Shown piece after piece: positions 1-9,420 of a DNA stretch of 64,000 nt. The notes beneath the pieces were generated by a model. The model made no database searches, was not told the DNA's origin, and saw only the letters and a list, made by a program, of their open reading frames with translations. This stretch comes from CAG-273 sp963929915 (GTDB lineage Bacteria > Bacillota > Clostridia > TANB77 > CAG-508). The DNA lies in contig CAWVJY010000008.1 of assembly GCA_963929915.1 (NCBI GenBank), positions 124,001 to 188,000 of the forward strand, written 5' to 3'. Position 1 is the first letter of the stretch. Every line of letters begins with the position of its first letter. The position numbers were made by a program, and so were the translations under genes.

Positions 1-269
1 GTTTCCGGATCTTTAATAGCTTGAAAAAGCATTCCCAACCCCATAAAGCATAAAATCCCACTTCCTATCATATTACTTAAGTGATTTGGTAAAAATTTTT
101 CAATTCCATGCCCTATAAAAACAGCTAACATGCTAATGGTAAAGGAAATTGTAAATAAAATAAATTTGGCTTTCTTCGTAATTTGAATATTTCTTAACCC
201 ATATGTAGCACCAATTCCAATAGAATCTATACTTGTGGAAAAGGCTAATAATACATAAGTAAGTAACAT
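1..269 (-). CDS. ytaF: YtaF/MntP-like membrane protein, N-terminal part
   Basis: The gene is cut by the left window edge, so only about 89 N-terminal residues are present. It begins MLLTYVLLAFSTSIDSIGIG and continues with hydrophobic segments around residues 2-22, 36-55 and 65-82. The early Ser-x-Asp-Ser in a membrane segment is typical of the MntP/YtaF (DUF204) family of small six-helix membrane proteins. YtaF members are annotated as sporulation membrane proteins, and MntP members export Mn2+. The start at 269 follows a GAGGTG ribosome binding site. It is divergent from the D-Asp ligase gene. The choice of ytaF over mntP is inferred from the spore-forming context and from the N-terminus; the missing C-terminus would settle it. 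Confidence 0.6.
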   Translation of the reverse strand, partial: MLLTYVLLAFSTSIDSIGIGATYGLRNIQITKKAKFILFTISFTISMLAVFIGHGIEKFLPNHLSNMIGSGILCFMGLGMLFQAIKDPE

Positions 270-463
270 AATTTTACACCTCTTATTATCTTATGTTACT
301 TCCGTATTTTTGCTACTTTTTCATCTTAACTTTTGCTATTTTTGTTTTCGCTCTTTTTATTTTTTCTTTATGTTTCTTTTTCTATTCCTCTGTACTACTT
401 TTCCTTTTTTCTTCTGTCTAGCTTTTCTTTTTTCGTTTCTATCTTTTTATTCCTTATTTTTAC

Positions 464-492
464 TTGCTTTTTAGGAGATTTTGGTTTAAAAT
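464..492 (+). promoter_or_regulatory. Candidate sigma-A promoter for the D-Asp ligase/murE pair
   Basis: TTGCTT at 464-469 and TAAAAT at 487-492 are separated by 17 bp, about 30 bp before the TTG start at 524. The rest of 270-523 is pyrimidine-rich and I see no gene in it. The -35 is only a partial match, so confidence is modest. Confidence 0.4.
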
Positions 493-523
493 ACGTGTAG
501 AAATAAAAAGGAGATGAAAGCTG

Positions 524-1747
524 TTGCAACCTAATGTATTAATTATAGGAACCGATATTAATGCTTATTACATGGCAAGATGTTATTATGAACTTTATCA
601 AACAAAAGTGGATTTAATAGGAAGAGTAGCAATGCCTTTTACTTCTCTTAGTAAAATTACCAATGTTACTATTGTTTCTAATTTAATAGAACCTAAAATT
701 TTTTTAGATACTTTAATTTCTTATGCCAAGGATCATCCATCTGCTCAAAAAATATTATTAACAGGTACCAATGATACTTATGTTAGACTAATTGCGGAAT
801 ATGCTGATACTTTGGCACAATATTATTTGTTTAACTATCCTTCTAAGGAAATAATGGATACTCTTTTAGTAAAAGAAACTTTTTATAGTACTTATGCCAA
901 TAGCACCCTTACTTTTCCTAAAACTTTTATTTATGCCTGTGATGGTTCTATGAAGGTAGAAGAGGTAAAAAAATATTTTTCTCTTTACCCTTTAATTATT
1001 AAGCCAAGTGATGGTATTACTTACCATGAAATTGATGGCCTTGCTAAAGTATATAAAATAGCAGATGAAACTAGCTTAGAAAAAACTTTGCAAAAAATTG
1101 AAAATTTAGGTTACCATGGACATTTAATTATTCAAGAATTTATTCCTGGAGATGACAGTGCTTTACATGATTGCCTATTTTATTGTGGAAAAGATAAAAA
1201 AGCTAGAGTTGCTACCTTTGCACAAATTGGTTTACAAGAACATACTCCAACAGGAATTGGAAATTGTACTGTATTAGTTAATGGTTTTAGCCAATATGGT
1301 TATCCAGAAGATCTTATTTATCAATTAAAAGACTTCTTAGAAAGTATTGGTTACCAAGGCTTTGCAGAGTTTGATTTAAAATATGATGTAAGAGATCAAA
1401 AGTTTAAAGTTTTTGAAATTAACCCTAGACAGTCCAGAAGTGGTTATTATTTAAGTGCTTGTGGGTATAATTTAGTAGAATTGTTAATAAAAGATTTATA
1501 CACAAATGAATTAGACCCTAATTTTAAAATTGTAAAAGAAAAAATGGTACTTAGCTTTGTTCCTAAAAAAGTAATGAAGCAGTATATTTTAAGTAAGCCT
1601 CTAAAAGAAGAAATAAAAAGATTAATGAAGCAAAAGAAATTTGTTCATCCTATTGCTTATCGTAAAGATATGTCATTAAAAAGAAGAAAATACCTTTTTA
1701 TGAGAGCATTAAATTACCAAAAGAAATATGAAAAATATCATTTTTAA
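524..1747 (+). CDS. ATP-grasp ligase, D-aspartate ligase-like (peptidoglycan cross-bridge)
   Basis: This 407-residue ATP-grasp enzyme opens with a pre-ATP-grasp Rossmann-like region (VLIIGTDINAYYMARCYYE) like that of the enterococcal D-aspartate ligase Aslfm, which adds D-Asp to the side-chain amine of L-Lys in the peptidoglycan precursor. The central region has an ATP-binding Lys (LIIKPSD near residue 165), a QEFIPGDD motif near 212, and a metal-binding segment FEINPRQSRSGYY near 300. The start is TTG at 524, ten bases after AGGAG; the ATG at 514 runs into a stop after six codons. A MurE-family gene follows 85 bp downstream on the same strand, which fits a wall-synthesis pair. The substrate is inferred from similarity and context; other amino-acid or carboxylate ligases of this family are possible. 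Confidence 0.7.
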   Translation: MQPNVLIIGTDINAYYMARCYYELYQTKVDLIGRVAMPFTSLSKITNVTIVSNLIEPKIFLDTLISYAKDHPSAQKILLTGTNDTYVRLIAEYADTLAQYYLFNYPSKEIMDTLLVKETFYSTYANSTLTFPKTFIYACDGSMKVEEVKKYFSLYPLIIKPSDGITYHEIDGLAKVYKIADETSLEKTLQKIENLGYHGHLIIQEFIPGDDSALHDCLFYCGKDKKARVATFAQIGLQEHTPTGIGNCTVLVNGFSQYGYPEDLIYQLKDFLESIGYQGFAEFDLKYDVRDQKFKVFEINPRQSRSGYYLSACGYNLVELLIKDLYTNELDPNFKIVKEKMVLSFVPKKVMKQYILSKPLKEEIKRLMKQKKFVHPIAYRKDMSLKRRKYLFMRALNYQKKYEKYHF

Positions 1748-1832
1748 GACAAGAAATTTATTTTGATATATATGGGGTTATAGGTAGATCCCCTAAAAAA
1801 CCTAAATACATTTTATACAAGGAATGAAATTT

Positions 1833-3356
1833 ATGGCTATATTAAAAGACTATATTGAACAACTAAAAAAAGAAAATTTATTACAAGCAGTTGAACTTGG
1901 AAATGCAGATTCTAGTTTATTAAATCAGCAAGTTAAGCATATTCATCACAACTCTAAAGAAGTAACGGATGAAACCTTATACATTTGCAAAGGATTAAAT
2001 TACAAGCCTGAATACTTAGAAGAAGCAATTCACAATGGTGCTATGGTTTATGTAGCAGAAAAAGAAAATGTAAGTAATGTTAGCTTTCCCCATATTGTGG
2101 TAAATGATATTCGTAAGGCTTTGGCTGCTATTGCTTGCATGTATTACGACTTTCCTGCAACCAAAATTAATATGATTGGCTTAACTGGTACCAAGGGCAA
2201 ATCCACTTCTGCCTACTATATTAAAAGCATTTTAGACCATTATATGAAAAGACACAATTTACCAGACACAGCTATTATTTCTTCTATTGATACTTATGAT
2301 GGAAAAACCTGCAAAGAATCTTTAATTACAAGCCCAGAATCTATTGATTTACAAGAAATTATTGCTAATGCCGTAGATTGTAAAATGCAGAATTTAGTAA
2401 TGGAAGTTAGTAGCCAAGCTTTAAAGTTAGATAGAGTTCATGATATTTATTATAAAGTAGGAGTATTTATGAATATTTCCGAAGACCATATTAGTACCAT
2501 TGAACATCCAAATTTTGAAGATTATTTTGCTTCTAAATTAAAATTCTTTGCTCAAGTGGAAAATGCTTGTGTTAATTTAGATAGTGATTTTATTGACAGA
2601 ATTTTGGAAAGTGCTAAGGATGCAAAAAAAATTATTACTTTTAGTACGAAAAATCCCAAAGCAGATATTTATGCCTATGATATTAAAAAACAGGGGCATA
2701 CAGCTATCTCTTTTAAAGTTCGTACTCCTAAGTTTGAAAAAGAAATGCTTCTTACCATGCCTGGATTATTTAATGTAGAAAACGCCTTGGCAGCTATTAG
2801 CACAGCTATTTGTTTAGATGTTCCTTTTGAAGATATTTATGAAGGCTTAAAAACAGCAAGAGCTAGTGGCAGAATGGAATCACATGTTAGTAAAGATGGT
2901 AGCATTATTGTAATTGTAGATTATGCCCATAATAAATTAAGTTTTGAAAAATTATATGAATCTACTAAACAAGAATATCCTGATAAAAAAATTATTACTG
3001 TATTTGGTTGCCCTGGTGGAAAAGCACAACTTCGTAGAAGAGATTTAGGACGTCTAGCAGGAATACATTCTGATATTAGCTATTTAACTGCAGAAGACCC
3101 AGGTCCAGAAGATACAATAGCTATTTGTGAAGAAATTGCATCACATATAAAAGAAGAAAATGGAAAATATAAGATAATAGCAGACCGCGGTGAAGCTATA
3201 AAAAAAGCAATTTTAGAAAATCCAAATAGTGTAGTTTTAATTACTGGAAAAGGAAATGAAACAAGACAAAAATATGGTAAACAGTATCTACCTTGTTTAA
3301 CAGATACAGATTATGCCAAAGAAGCTTTAGAAGAATATGATAAAATCAGCCATTAG
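1833..3356 (+). CDS. murE: MurE-family UDP-MurNAc-tripeptide ligase, probably not the DAP type
   Basis: This is a Mur ligase that adds the third stem-peptide residue in the cytoplasm. It shows the Mur N-domain, a P-loop GLTGTKGKSTSAYYIK near residue 115, the central-domain EVSSQALKLDRVH segment, and a C-terminal domain with YAHN and VFGCPGGKAQLRRRDLG. At the position where DAP-adding MurE enzymes carry DNPR, this one has TAEDPGPED, so L-Lys or another diamino acid is more likely than meso-DAP. This fits the D-Asp ligase upstream. I prefer ATG 1833 (nine bases after AAGGA) over the ATG at 1824, which abuts the ribosome binding site. The last codons, ending KISH then TAG, lie inside a REP-like repeat. 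Confidence 0.85.
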   Translation: MAILKDYIEQLKKENLLQAVELGNADSSLLNQQVKHIHHNSKEVTDETLYICKGLNYKPEYLEEAIHNGAMVYVAEKENVSNVSFPHIVVNDIRKALAAIACMYYDFPATKINMIGLTGTKGKSTSAYYIKSILDHYMKRHNLPDTAIISSIDTYDGKTCKESLITSPESIDLQEIIANAVDCKMQNLVMEVSSQALKLDRVHDIYYKVGVFMNISEDHISTIEHPNFEDYFASKLKFFAQVENACVNLDSDFIDRILESAKDAKKIITFSTKNPKADIYAYDIKKQGHTAISFKVRTPKFEKEMLLTMPGLFNVENALAAISTAICLDVPFEDIYEGLKTARASGRMESHVSKDGSIIVIVDYAHNKLSFEKLYESTKQEYPDKKIITVFGCPGGKAQLRRRDLGRLAGIHSDISYLTAEDPGPEDTIAICEEIASHIKEENGKYKIIADRGEAIKKAILENPNSVVLITGKGNETRQKYGKQYLPCLTDTDYAKEALEEYDKISH

Positions 3357-3448
3357 GGACGTTCCTTTTTGGCTAATTTTCGACCATTGGGGACGTTCCT
3401 TTTTGGCTGATTTTCAACCAAAAAAGAACGTCCCTAGTGGCTGAGTTT
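3345..3448. repeat. REP-like repeat array between murE and smc
   Basis: Three units with the core GGGACGTTCCTTTTTGG lie between convergent genes: two direct (3354-3387 and 3390-3420) and one inverted (3420-3448). The array can fold into a hairpin and probably terminates both transcripts. The left edge contains the murE stop TAG (3354-3356) and the right edge the smc stop (CTA on the plus strand, 3434-3436). Related arrays lie at 16361, 40671 and 41562. REP families of this kind are often mobilised by RAYT transposases, but none is in this window. Confidence 0.85.
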
Positions 3449-6400
3449 AATGGAAAGCAACTTGCTAATTCCGTTTTCTTCCATGGTAACTCCGTAAACT
3501 GTGCTTGCAGCTTCCATGGTACCTTTTCTATGGGTGATTACTAAAAACTGTGTATTTTGACAGAATTTCTTTAAATATTCTGCAAAACGGTATACGTTTA
3601 CATCATCCAATGCTGCTTCTATTTCGTCTAAAATGCAGAATGGTGCAGGGTTAATTCTTAAAATGGCAAATAATAAAGCAATAGCAGTAAATGCTTTTTC
3701 TCCCCCTGAAAGTAACATCATATTTTGCAATTTTTTTCCTGGTGGTTGTACATGAATATCAATTCCACATTCTAAAATATTATTTTCATCTTCTAATATT
3801 AATTCTGCTTTTCCACCTTGGAATAATTCTGCAAAAACTTCATTAAAGTTTTTATTAATAAGTGCAAATTTTTCTTTAAATTGTTCTTTCATGGTTTCTG
3901 TCATGTCATTAATCATTTTTCTCAATTTTGCTTGGGTATCTTCTAAATCTAAACGTTGTTCTGACATGAAGTCATATCTTTCTTTGGTCTTTTTGTATTC
4001 TTCGATACTATCTACATTTATACTGCCTAAATCCCTTATTTCATTTCTTAAATGGTTTACTTGTTTTTGTGCATTTGCAACATTTTCTGGTTTTTGATAG
4101 TCTTCTACATTATTTGGTGTTAGTTCATATTCTTCCCATAATTTATCTGTTATTTCTTGAATATCTTGTTCCAATTTTGATTTTTTTACATCTAGTTTTA
4201 CAATTTGTTCTTTTAAGTCTTCTAGCATAGTAAACTGGCTGTCTATTTCTTGTTCTGTTTTTACTAAAGCTTCGTTTTTGTTTGTTCTTTCCTGCTTTAG
4301 TTCTTCTACTTTACTAGAGCTATTTTCTACTTCTTGTTTGATTTTTTCAATATCTGCTAAGTAGTTTTCTACTAATTTTTCTAATGCTTCATTTTCTTCT
4401 TTTATTTGCTCAATAGTTTGCCTTTTATTTTCTTCACTTTTTACTTGATTTTGAATATCCTGCTCAATTCTTTCTACCATTTCATCAATAGAACTTTCGC
4501 TTTCGTCAAAAGAACTAACTGATATTCTTAAATTCGTAATATCAAAATTTAAATCGTCAATATATTTTTGATTATCTTTATTGTTAACAGCAAATTGTTC
4601 TATTACTTGGTTTAATTCTTCTATTTGTTTTGTTAAAGTTTCTATTTCTGCATTTTTTTGCTCTTTTTCTTTTCTATTTTCTTCTTTTTGTTTATCAATC
4701 TCTTTTACTTCTTCTTTTAATTTAGCAAGCCTATTTTCAAGACGAGTAATATTTTCTGTAATGGCAACCATTTTTTGGTTTTCCGTTGCATAAATAATAT
4801 TAATTTCTTGCAATTCTTTTTCTAGTTTTGCAGTTTCTTCTATACTATCTCCAATAGAAGATGCATAGTCTTCTTTTTCTTGCATCTTTTCTGCTATTTG
4901 TTTTTCTATCTTTCTTAATTCTTTTTCTAGTTCTTCAATTTCTCTGCTTCTTCCTAAAATATTAACTGTTTTGGTAGCAACACTACCACCTGAAATAGAA
5001 CCAGAACTACTAATAATATCTCCTTGTAATGTAACAATACGGAAAGAATAATGGTCTTTTTTTGCTAGATTAATAGCTGTATCCATATCTTTTACCACTA
5101 CTGTTCTTCCTAATAGATTTAGTATAATTTGCTCATATTTTTTATTGCATTTTACTAGGTCTGATGCAATACCAATAACTCCTTCTAGCTTACTTAGTTT
5201 TTCTAATTTCTTACCTTGGATAGAAGAGGTAGGCAAAAAAGATGCTCTTCCTAGTTGATTGGTTCTTAAATATTCAATTAATTTTTTGGCATCTTGCTCT
5301 GTTTCTGTAACAATATTTTGCAAAGCCTGACCTAAACACATTTCTATAGCGGTTTCATATTCCTTATCTACAGAAATTAAATTTGCTAGTACTCCGTGTA
5401 CTCCTTGTTTTAATTGATTATTTTTTTCACAAGCAAGTAATAAAGATTTTACCGTTTTATTGTAACCTTCCTTTTCCTTCTCGGTTTCTACTAAGAATTG
5501 GTATCTTGCTTGTTTCATTCTTTGGTTATATTCTAACTTGCTAACTTCTTGCTCATATTCTTTTAATTTTTGCATATTTTCTTCTTTTGTTTTTAAGCTT
5601 TTTTGTAAATTGCTATCTGCTATATTCTTCTTAGATTCAATTTCATAAAATCCTTTTGCCATTTCTTGTTTGTTGCCTCTTGTTAAATCTAATTCAGAAA
5701 TGACTTGGTCAATTTCATTTTTTAATTGTTTTTGACGTTTTTCCAAGTTTTCGAAATTAGCATCTTGAGTGCTTATTTGATTTCCAAGTTCATATTTTTT
5801 ATCTGTATTTTGTTCTACTATCTGTTTTTTGCCTTCTATTTCTAGTTCTTTATCTGATAGTTTTTTGCTTAATTCTGCAAGTTCTGCTTCTTTTTGAGAA
5901 AGCTCTGTTTGGAATTTTTCTTTATTAGAACTTAAGTTGGTTTTCTTTTCTAGTTTTTGTTTTTGTTCTTCTTTTAAATCTTCAATTCTTTGTTTTGTTT
6001 CTTCTATTTCTTGTTCTAATCTTGTTTGATTATTTTGATTATTTTGAATTCTTTCTTTTGTAATTCCAATTTCAGAATTGATTTTTTCAATTTTGTTGGT
6101 ACTTTCAAACCCTAAGTTTTGCATTGCTTCAATTTGATTTGTAATATCATCTACTACTTTTCTTAAATCTTCTTTTGCATTTTGCAAACTTTGCATTTTG
6201 CTATCTTCTTGTTCTTTTTGAGATGCAATAATCTCTTCGTCTTTCAAAAGCTGTTCTAGTTTTTCTTTATAGGTTTGAATATGATGTACAAATAGTCCAA
6301 CTTCAATAGATTTTAATTCTTCTCTTAAATCTAAAAATTTTCTTGCTTTATCTGCTTGTAATTTTAGTGGTTCAATATTTACTTCTATTTCTGCTAAAAT

Positions 6401-6979
6401 ATCATTAATACGAAGTAAGTTTAATTTAGTTTGTTCTAACTTTTTTTCTGATTCTTGTTTTCTTGTTCTAAACTTTACAATTCCGGCAGCTTCTTCGAAA
6501 ATATGTCTTCTATCTTCTGATTTATTACTTAAAATTTCATCTATTTTTCCTTGCCCTATAATACTGTAACCATCTTTTCCAATTCCTGTATCCATAAATA
6601 GTTCTAAAATATCTTTTAAACGGCATGGTGTTTTATTAATAAAATAGCCAGTTTCTCCACTACGGTATAATTTTCTGGTAACAGTTACTTCTGCATATTC
6701 AATAGGAAGTTTTCCATCTGTATTATCTATTACAATAGATACTTCTGCAAAACCTAATGATTTTCTAGCTTGGGTTCCAGCAAAAATAATGTCCTCTGAT
6801 TTAGCTCCTCTTAAGGACTTCATACTTTGCTCTCCTAGTACCCAACGTATAGCATCTGAAATGTTGCTTTTTCCAGAACCATTTGGACCAATTACAGAAG
6901 TAATTCCTGGTTTAAATTCTAATATTGTTTTATCTGCAAATGATTTAAATCCTTGCAATTCCATTCTTTTTAAATACAT
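3434..6979 (-). CDS. smc: Chromosome segregation protein SMC
   Basis: This is a full-length bacterial SMC, the ATPase that with ScpA and ScpB compacts and segregates the chromosome. The N-terminal half-ATPase has Walker A GPNGSGKSNISDAIRWVLG. Long coiled coils flank a hinge of roughly 150 residues (about 510-660, including GVHGVLANLI and SGSISGGSVATKT). The C-terminal half has the signature LLSGGEKAFTAIALLFA and Walker B FCILDEIEAALDD. ATG 6979 is chosen because AAAGGTGA sits just before it; the longer frame starting at 7000 puts that ribosome binding site inside the gene. The C-terminal residues KLSH and the TAG stop come from the adjoining REP-like repeat. Confidence 0.97.
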   Translation of the reverse strand: MYLKRMELQGFKSFADKTILEFKPGITSVIGPNGSGKSNISDAIRWVLGEQSMKSLRGAKSEDIIFAGTQARKSLGFAEVSIVIDNTDGKLPIEYAEVTVTRKLYRSGETGYFINKTPCRLKDILELFMDTGIGKDGYSIIGQGKIDEILSNKSEDRRHIFEEAAGIVKFRTRKQESEKKLEQTKLNLLRINDILAEIEVNIEPLKLQADKARKFLDLREELKSIEVGLFVHHIQTYKEKLEQLLKDEEIIASQKEQEDSKMQSLQNAKEDLRKVVDDITNQIEAMQNLGFESTNKIEKINSEIGITKERIQNNQNNQTRLEQEIEETKQRIEDLKEEQKQKLEKKTNLSSNKEKFQTELSQKEAELAELSKKLSDKELEIEGKKQIVEQNTDKKYELGNQISTQDANFENLEKRQKQLKNEIDQVISELDLTRGNKQEMAKGFYEIESKKNIADSNLQKSLKTKEENMQKLKEYEQEVSKLEYNQRMKQARYQFLVETEKEKEGYNKTVKSLLLACEKNNQLKQGVHGVLANLISVDKEYETAIEMCLGQALQNIVTETEQDAKKLIEYLRTNQLGRASFLPTSSIQGKKLEKLSKLEGVIGIASDLVKCNKKYEQIILNLLGRTVVVKDMDTAINLAKKDHYSFRIVTLQGDIISSSGSISGGSVATKTVNILGRSREIEELEKELRKIEKQIAEKMQEKEDYASSIGDSIEETAKLEKELQEINIIYATENQKMVAITENITRLENRLAKLKEEVKEIDKQKEENRKEKEQKNAEIETLTKQIEELNQVIEQFAVNNKDNQKYIDDLNFDITNLRISVSSFDESESSIDEMVERIEQDIQNQVKSEENKRQTIEQIKEENEALEKLVENYLADIEKIKQEVENSSSKVEELKQERTNKNEALVKTEQEIDSQFTMLEDLKEQIVKLDVKKSKLEQDIQEITDKLWEEYELTPNNVEDYQKPENVANAQKQVNHLRNEIRDLGSINVDSIEEYKKTKERYDFMSEQRLDLEDTQAKLRKMINDMTETMKEQFKEKFALINKNFNEVFAELFQGGKAELILEDENNILECGIDIHVQPPGKKLQNMMLLSGGEKAFTAIALLFAILRINPAPFCILDEIEAALDDVNVYRFAEYLKKFCQNTQFLVITHRKGTMEAASTVYGVTMEENGISKLLSIKLSH

Positions 6980-7067
6980 GTTTTTCACCTTTTTTGACAT
7001 TTTTCTACTAGAAAAGTATATCGTTGATTTGGTGAAAAGTCAATGGATTGCAAGGATTTTTATTTTG

Positions 7068-9134
7068 TTAGGTACCCAATGTATATGGGCTATCTGAAGT
7101 TCCATTTCCGCCTGTTACTTTGAGTCCTGATTTTAGATGAAAAATAGGGCGAAGTCCATTCGTATTGCTATCAGAGCCCGTATAATCATTGGAGTCCACA
7201 AAGAACAACTCATCGCCGTTTAAGTTACCACTATCATCCACATAACGCACATGAAAATAGGTATGGGCTGAGAGCGATTGTACGCTACGTGATGTCAACC
7301 AGTATCTATTGTTTATATCATGTATATTTAGTGCTGTCATTTGATTCCAGTCTGTTAAGTAATTGTTATCTTCATTTTTAAACTTTCCATTATAGTTTGC
7401 CATATAGCTATAACTACTTGTAAACATTCCAGCTCCATCATAACTTGAATTATTTGGTACACTTCCTACATTTCTTACTTTATCTGCATAGGTTGTGTTA
7501 AGATATTTACTTGTTGCATTATTCAGTGTACTTATTGCACTATCATATGAATTTATTGCTTTCGTAAAATCATCTGAGCCACTTACTGTTGAATCATCCT
7601 TTCCTAAGAGCACATTTTCTACTGTTTCCATTGTTATTATTTCTACTCCATATCTTGAATTACTATCATATAATACTACACAATCTCTTTGTATTCCTCT
7701 TCCATCTACATATCTTACATAGTTACCTGCTTTTAATGTTTCCTCTACAGTTGGAAGTGCTGGATTTACTGTTACATTACATGTTGCTTGTACATTACTT
7801 CCGTCATTTGCTTTTATCGTTATTGTTGCTGTTCCTACTGAATTTGCTGTTACTAATCCAGCGCTACTTACACTTGCTATTGTATTACTATTACTACTCC
7901 ATGTTACACTTTGGTTACTTGCATTACTTGGTTCTATTGTTGCCGTTAATTGTAATGTTTCGCCTTCTTCTAATGTAATGTTTGTTTGATCTAATGTGAT
8001 TCTTGTTACTAATTGTATTACTGTTACTCCTTGTGATATGGTTTCTATTTTGTTTCCTGCTACATCCTGTGTTAATACATGTAAATAATAAGTTTCTGGG
8101 TTACTTGCACTTAATGTTATGGTTTCTCCATTACTATTAAATGTATTTGGATAATTACTTGTTTCTGTTCCTATTGAACTGGGATTTGTATTATATACCC
8201 ATCTACAATTTGCTATATCTACTCCACTTTCATTATCTATATGTGTTAACGTTGATGTTACACTTCCTGTTGTTGTGGAGCTTGTTCCACTTAATTCTAT
8301 TTTTGCTAATTGTGGTTGCAATCCATCTAATATTGTTACACTTGCATAACTTCCTACATTGTTTCCATCTGTTAATCTTGCATATACTACATCATTATGA
8401 TTTAATCCCACTACTTCTACTAAATTTGCTCCTGTTGTTCCTGTTGTCCAATTTTCTTCTGTAGTTGTTCCTACTTGATATTGAATACTCAAGTTTTCTC
8501 CTACTTCTACACCTTTATTTAAAGTTATACTTGCTGTTCCATTACTCCATATTGGATCACTTGCTATAATATTGCCTTCTTTTAATCCCTCTGTTGCTCC
8601 TCCTATTTCATCTTCTTCGTCACCAGTCCCTTCTCCTTGTGTTATATCTCCTATACTTGCATTTCCATCTGGACTTATAATAATTTCTACAATATACCCT
8701 TCATTTGTTGTTAATTCATATCTGTCATTTTCTCCTTCTTTTTCTGCTCCTGCTACATCTTCATCCGGATTATCTATTATATCTGCTTCTACCATTTTAT
8801 CCCATAAGTCATCTACTGTTACTCCTGGCTTAGTTAATCTTTCTACACTCCAGTCTGCTATTACATTGTTAATTCTGTCTTTTAGCGCTCCTATCTCATA
8901 CTCTATTTCGGATTGATTGACGATATCAAATATTCCTCCATTACCTAAAAGTAAATTGATAGTTATTCCAGCTAATATTAATAAAACTACTATTGTTACT
9001 ACTAAGGCTATTAGAGTTATACCTTGACTATTGTTCTTTTTCTCTTCTATTTTCCAGTTTGTTTTAATTTTGTTTACATCTTTTAGGCTTTCTCTTTTTT
9101 CATATAGCTTAGTTATTCCCTGCAAGTTTTCCAT
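7068..9134 (-). CDS. Pilin-like (type IV prepilin N-terminus) surface protein with Big-2 domain
   Basis: This 688-residue protein has a prepilin-type segment NSQGITLIALVV at residues 35-46, where cleavage would follow Gly38, and then one hydrophobic helix to about residue 65. The usual pilin Glu5 is Ala. An amphipathic stretch follows, IGALKDRINNVIADWSVERL, which is also present in the protein at 49469-52237. Next come beta-rich repeats and a Big-2-type domain near 375-455 (LEEGETLQLTATIEPSNAS). The last 200 residues (YVRYVDGRGIQRDCVVLYD through GLRPIFHLKSGLKVTGGNG to PYTLGT) form a domain shared with that paralogue. The ribosome binding site AAGGAGG lies before ATG 9134. It is probably exported and assembled or membrane-held; the function is unknown. 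Confidence 0.75.
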   Translation of the reverse strand: MENLQGITKLYEKRESLKDVNKIKTNWKIEEKKNNSQGITLIALVVTIVVLLILAGITINLLLGNGGIFDIVNQSEIEYEIGALKDRINNVIADWSVERLTKPGVTVDDLWDKMVEADIIDNPDEDVAGAEKEGENDRYELTTNEGYIVEIIISPDGNASIGDITQGEGTGDEEDEIGGATEGLKEGNIIASDPIWSNGTASITLNKGVEVGENLSIQYQVGTTTEENWTTGTTGANLVEVVGLNHNDVVYARLTDGNNVGSYASVTILDGLQPQLAKIELSGTSSTTTGSVTSTLTHIDNESGVDIANCRWVYNTNPSSIGTETSNYPNTFNSNGETITLSASNPETYYLHVLTQDVAGNKIETISQGVTVIQLVTRITLDQTNITLEEGETLQLTATIEPSNASNQSVTWSSNSNTIASVSSAGLVTANSVGTATITIKANDGSNVQATCNVTVNPALPTVEETLKAGNYVRYVDGRGIQRDCVVLYDSNSRYGVEIITMETVENVLLGKDDSTVSGSDDFTKAINSYDSAISTLNNATSKYLNTTYADKVRNVGSVPNNSSYDGAGMFTSSYSYMANYNGKFKNEDNNYLTDWNQMTALNIHDINNRYWLTSRSVQSLSAHTYFHVRYVDDSGNLNGDELFFVDSNDYTGSDSNTNGLRPIFHLKSGLKVTGGNGTSDSPYTLGT

Positions 9135-9207
9135 CTTTTGTTCCTCCTTCTATTTTTTACTTATTTTTCCTCTTTTACCTACTTTTTATTCTTATTTTTC
9201 TATTCCA

Positions 9208-9358
9208 GATTGCTAAGATATATTTTCGCATTTTTCATAATTGAGGACCAATTGTTTAATAGCTATTTAAAATTTTACATTCATTTTAAAAAAAGTGTAC
9301 TGTAATTCACAAGCCTATGGGACGAGCTTATGAAAAAAAATATATATCTTAGCAATTT
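9208..9358. repeat. MITE-like inverted-repeat element upstream of the pilin-like gene
   Basis: Inverted arms at about 9209-9234 and 9333-9356 share ATTGCTAAGATATAT exactly and then T-rich sequence followed by CATAA. The 150-bp interior holds a second small hairpin (CATAAGC/GCTTGTG, 9309-9333). No ORF is convincing. It could be a MITE or a structured 5' leader of the pilin-like gene. The paralogous gene at 52237 lacks it, which favours an insertion. Confidence 0.5.
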
Positions 9359-9420
9359 AATTTTTAAAATATATTTTTATTTCATTATACTATTCTTTTA
9401 TTTCTATGTAAAGAAAAAAG

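Noticed and set aside
2920..3120. MurE as a meso-DAP ligase
   Set aside because: The DNPR-type motif expected for DAP enzymes is replaced by EDPGPED.
3345..3448. CRISPR array suggested by repeated 34-bp units
   Set aside because: Only three units, one inverted, with no unique spacers of constant length; the same units recur singly elsewhere as hairpins.
7589..8464. Leu/Tyr-rich open frames on the plus strand
   Set aside because: They are antisense to the pilin-like gene and have low-complexity composition and no ribosome binding site.
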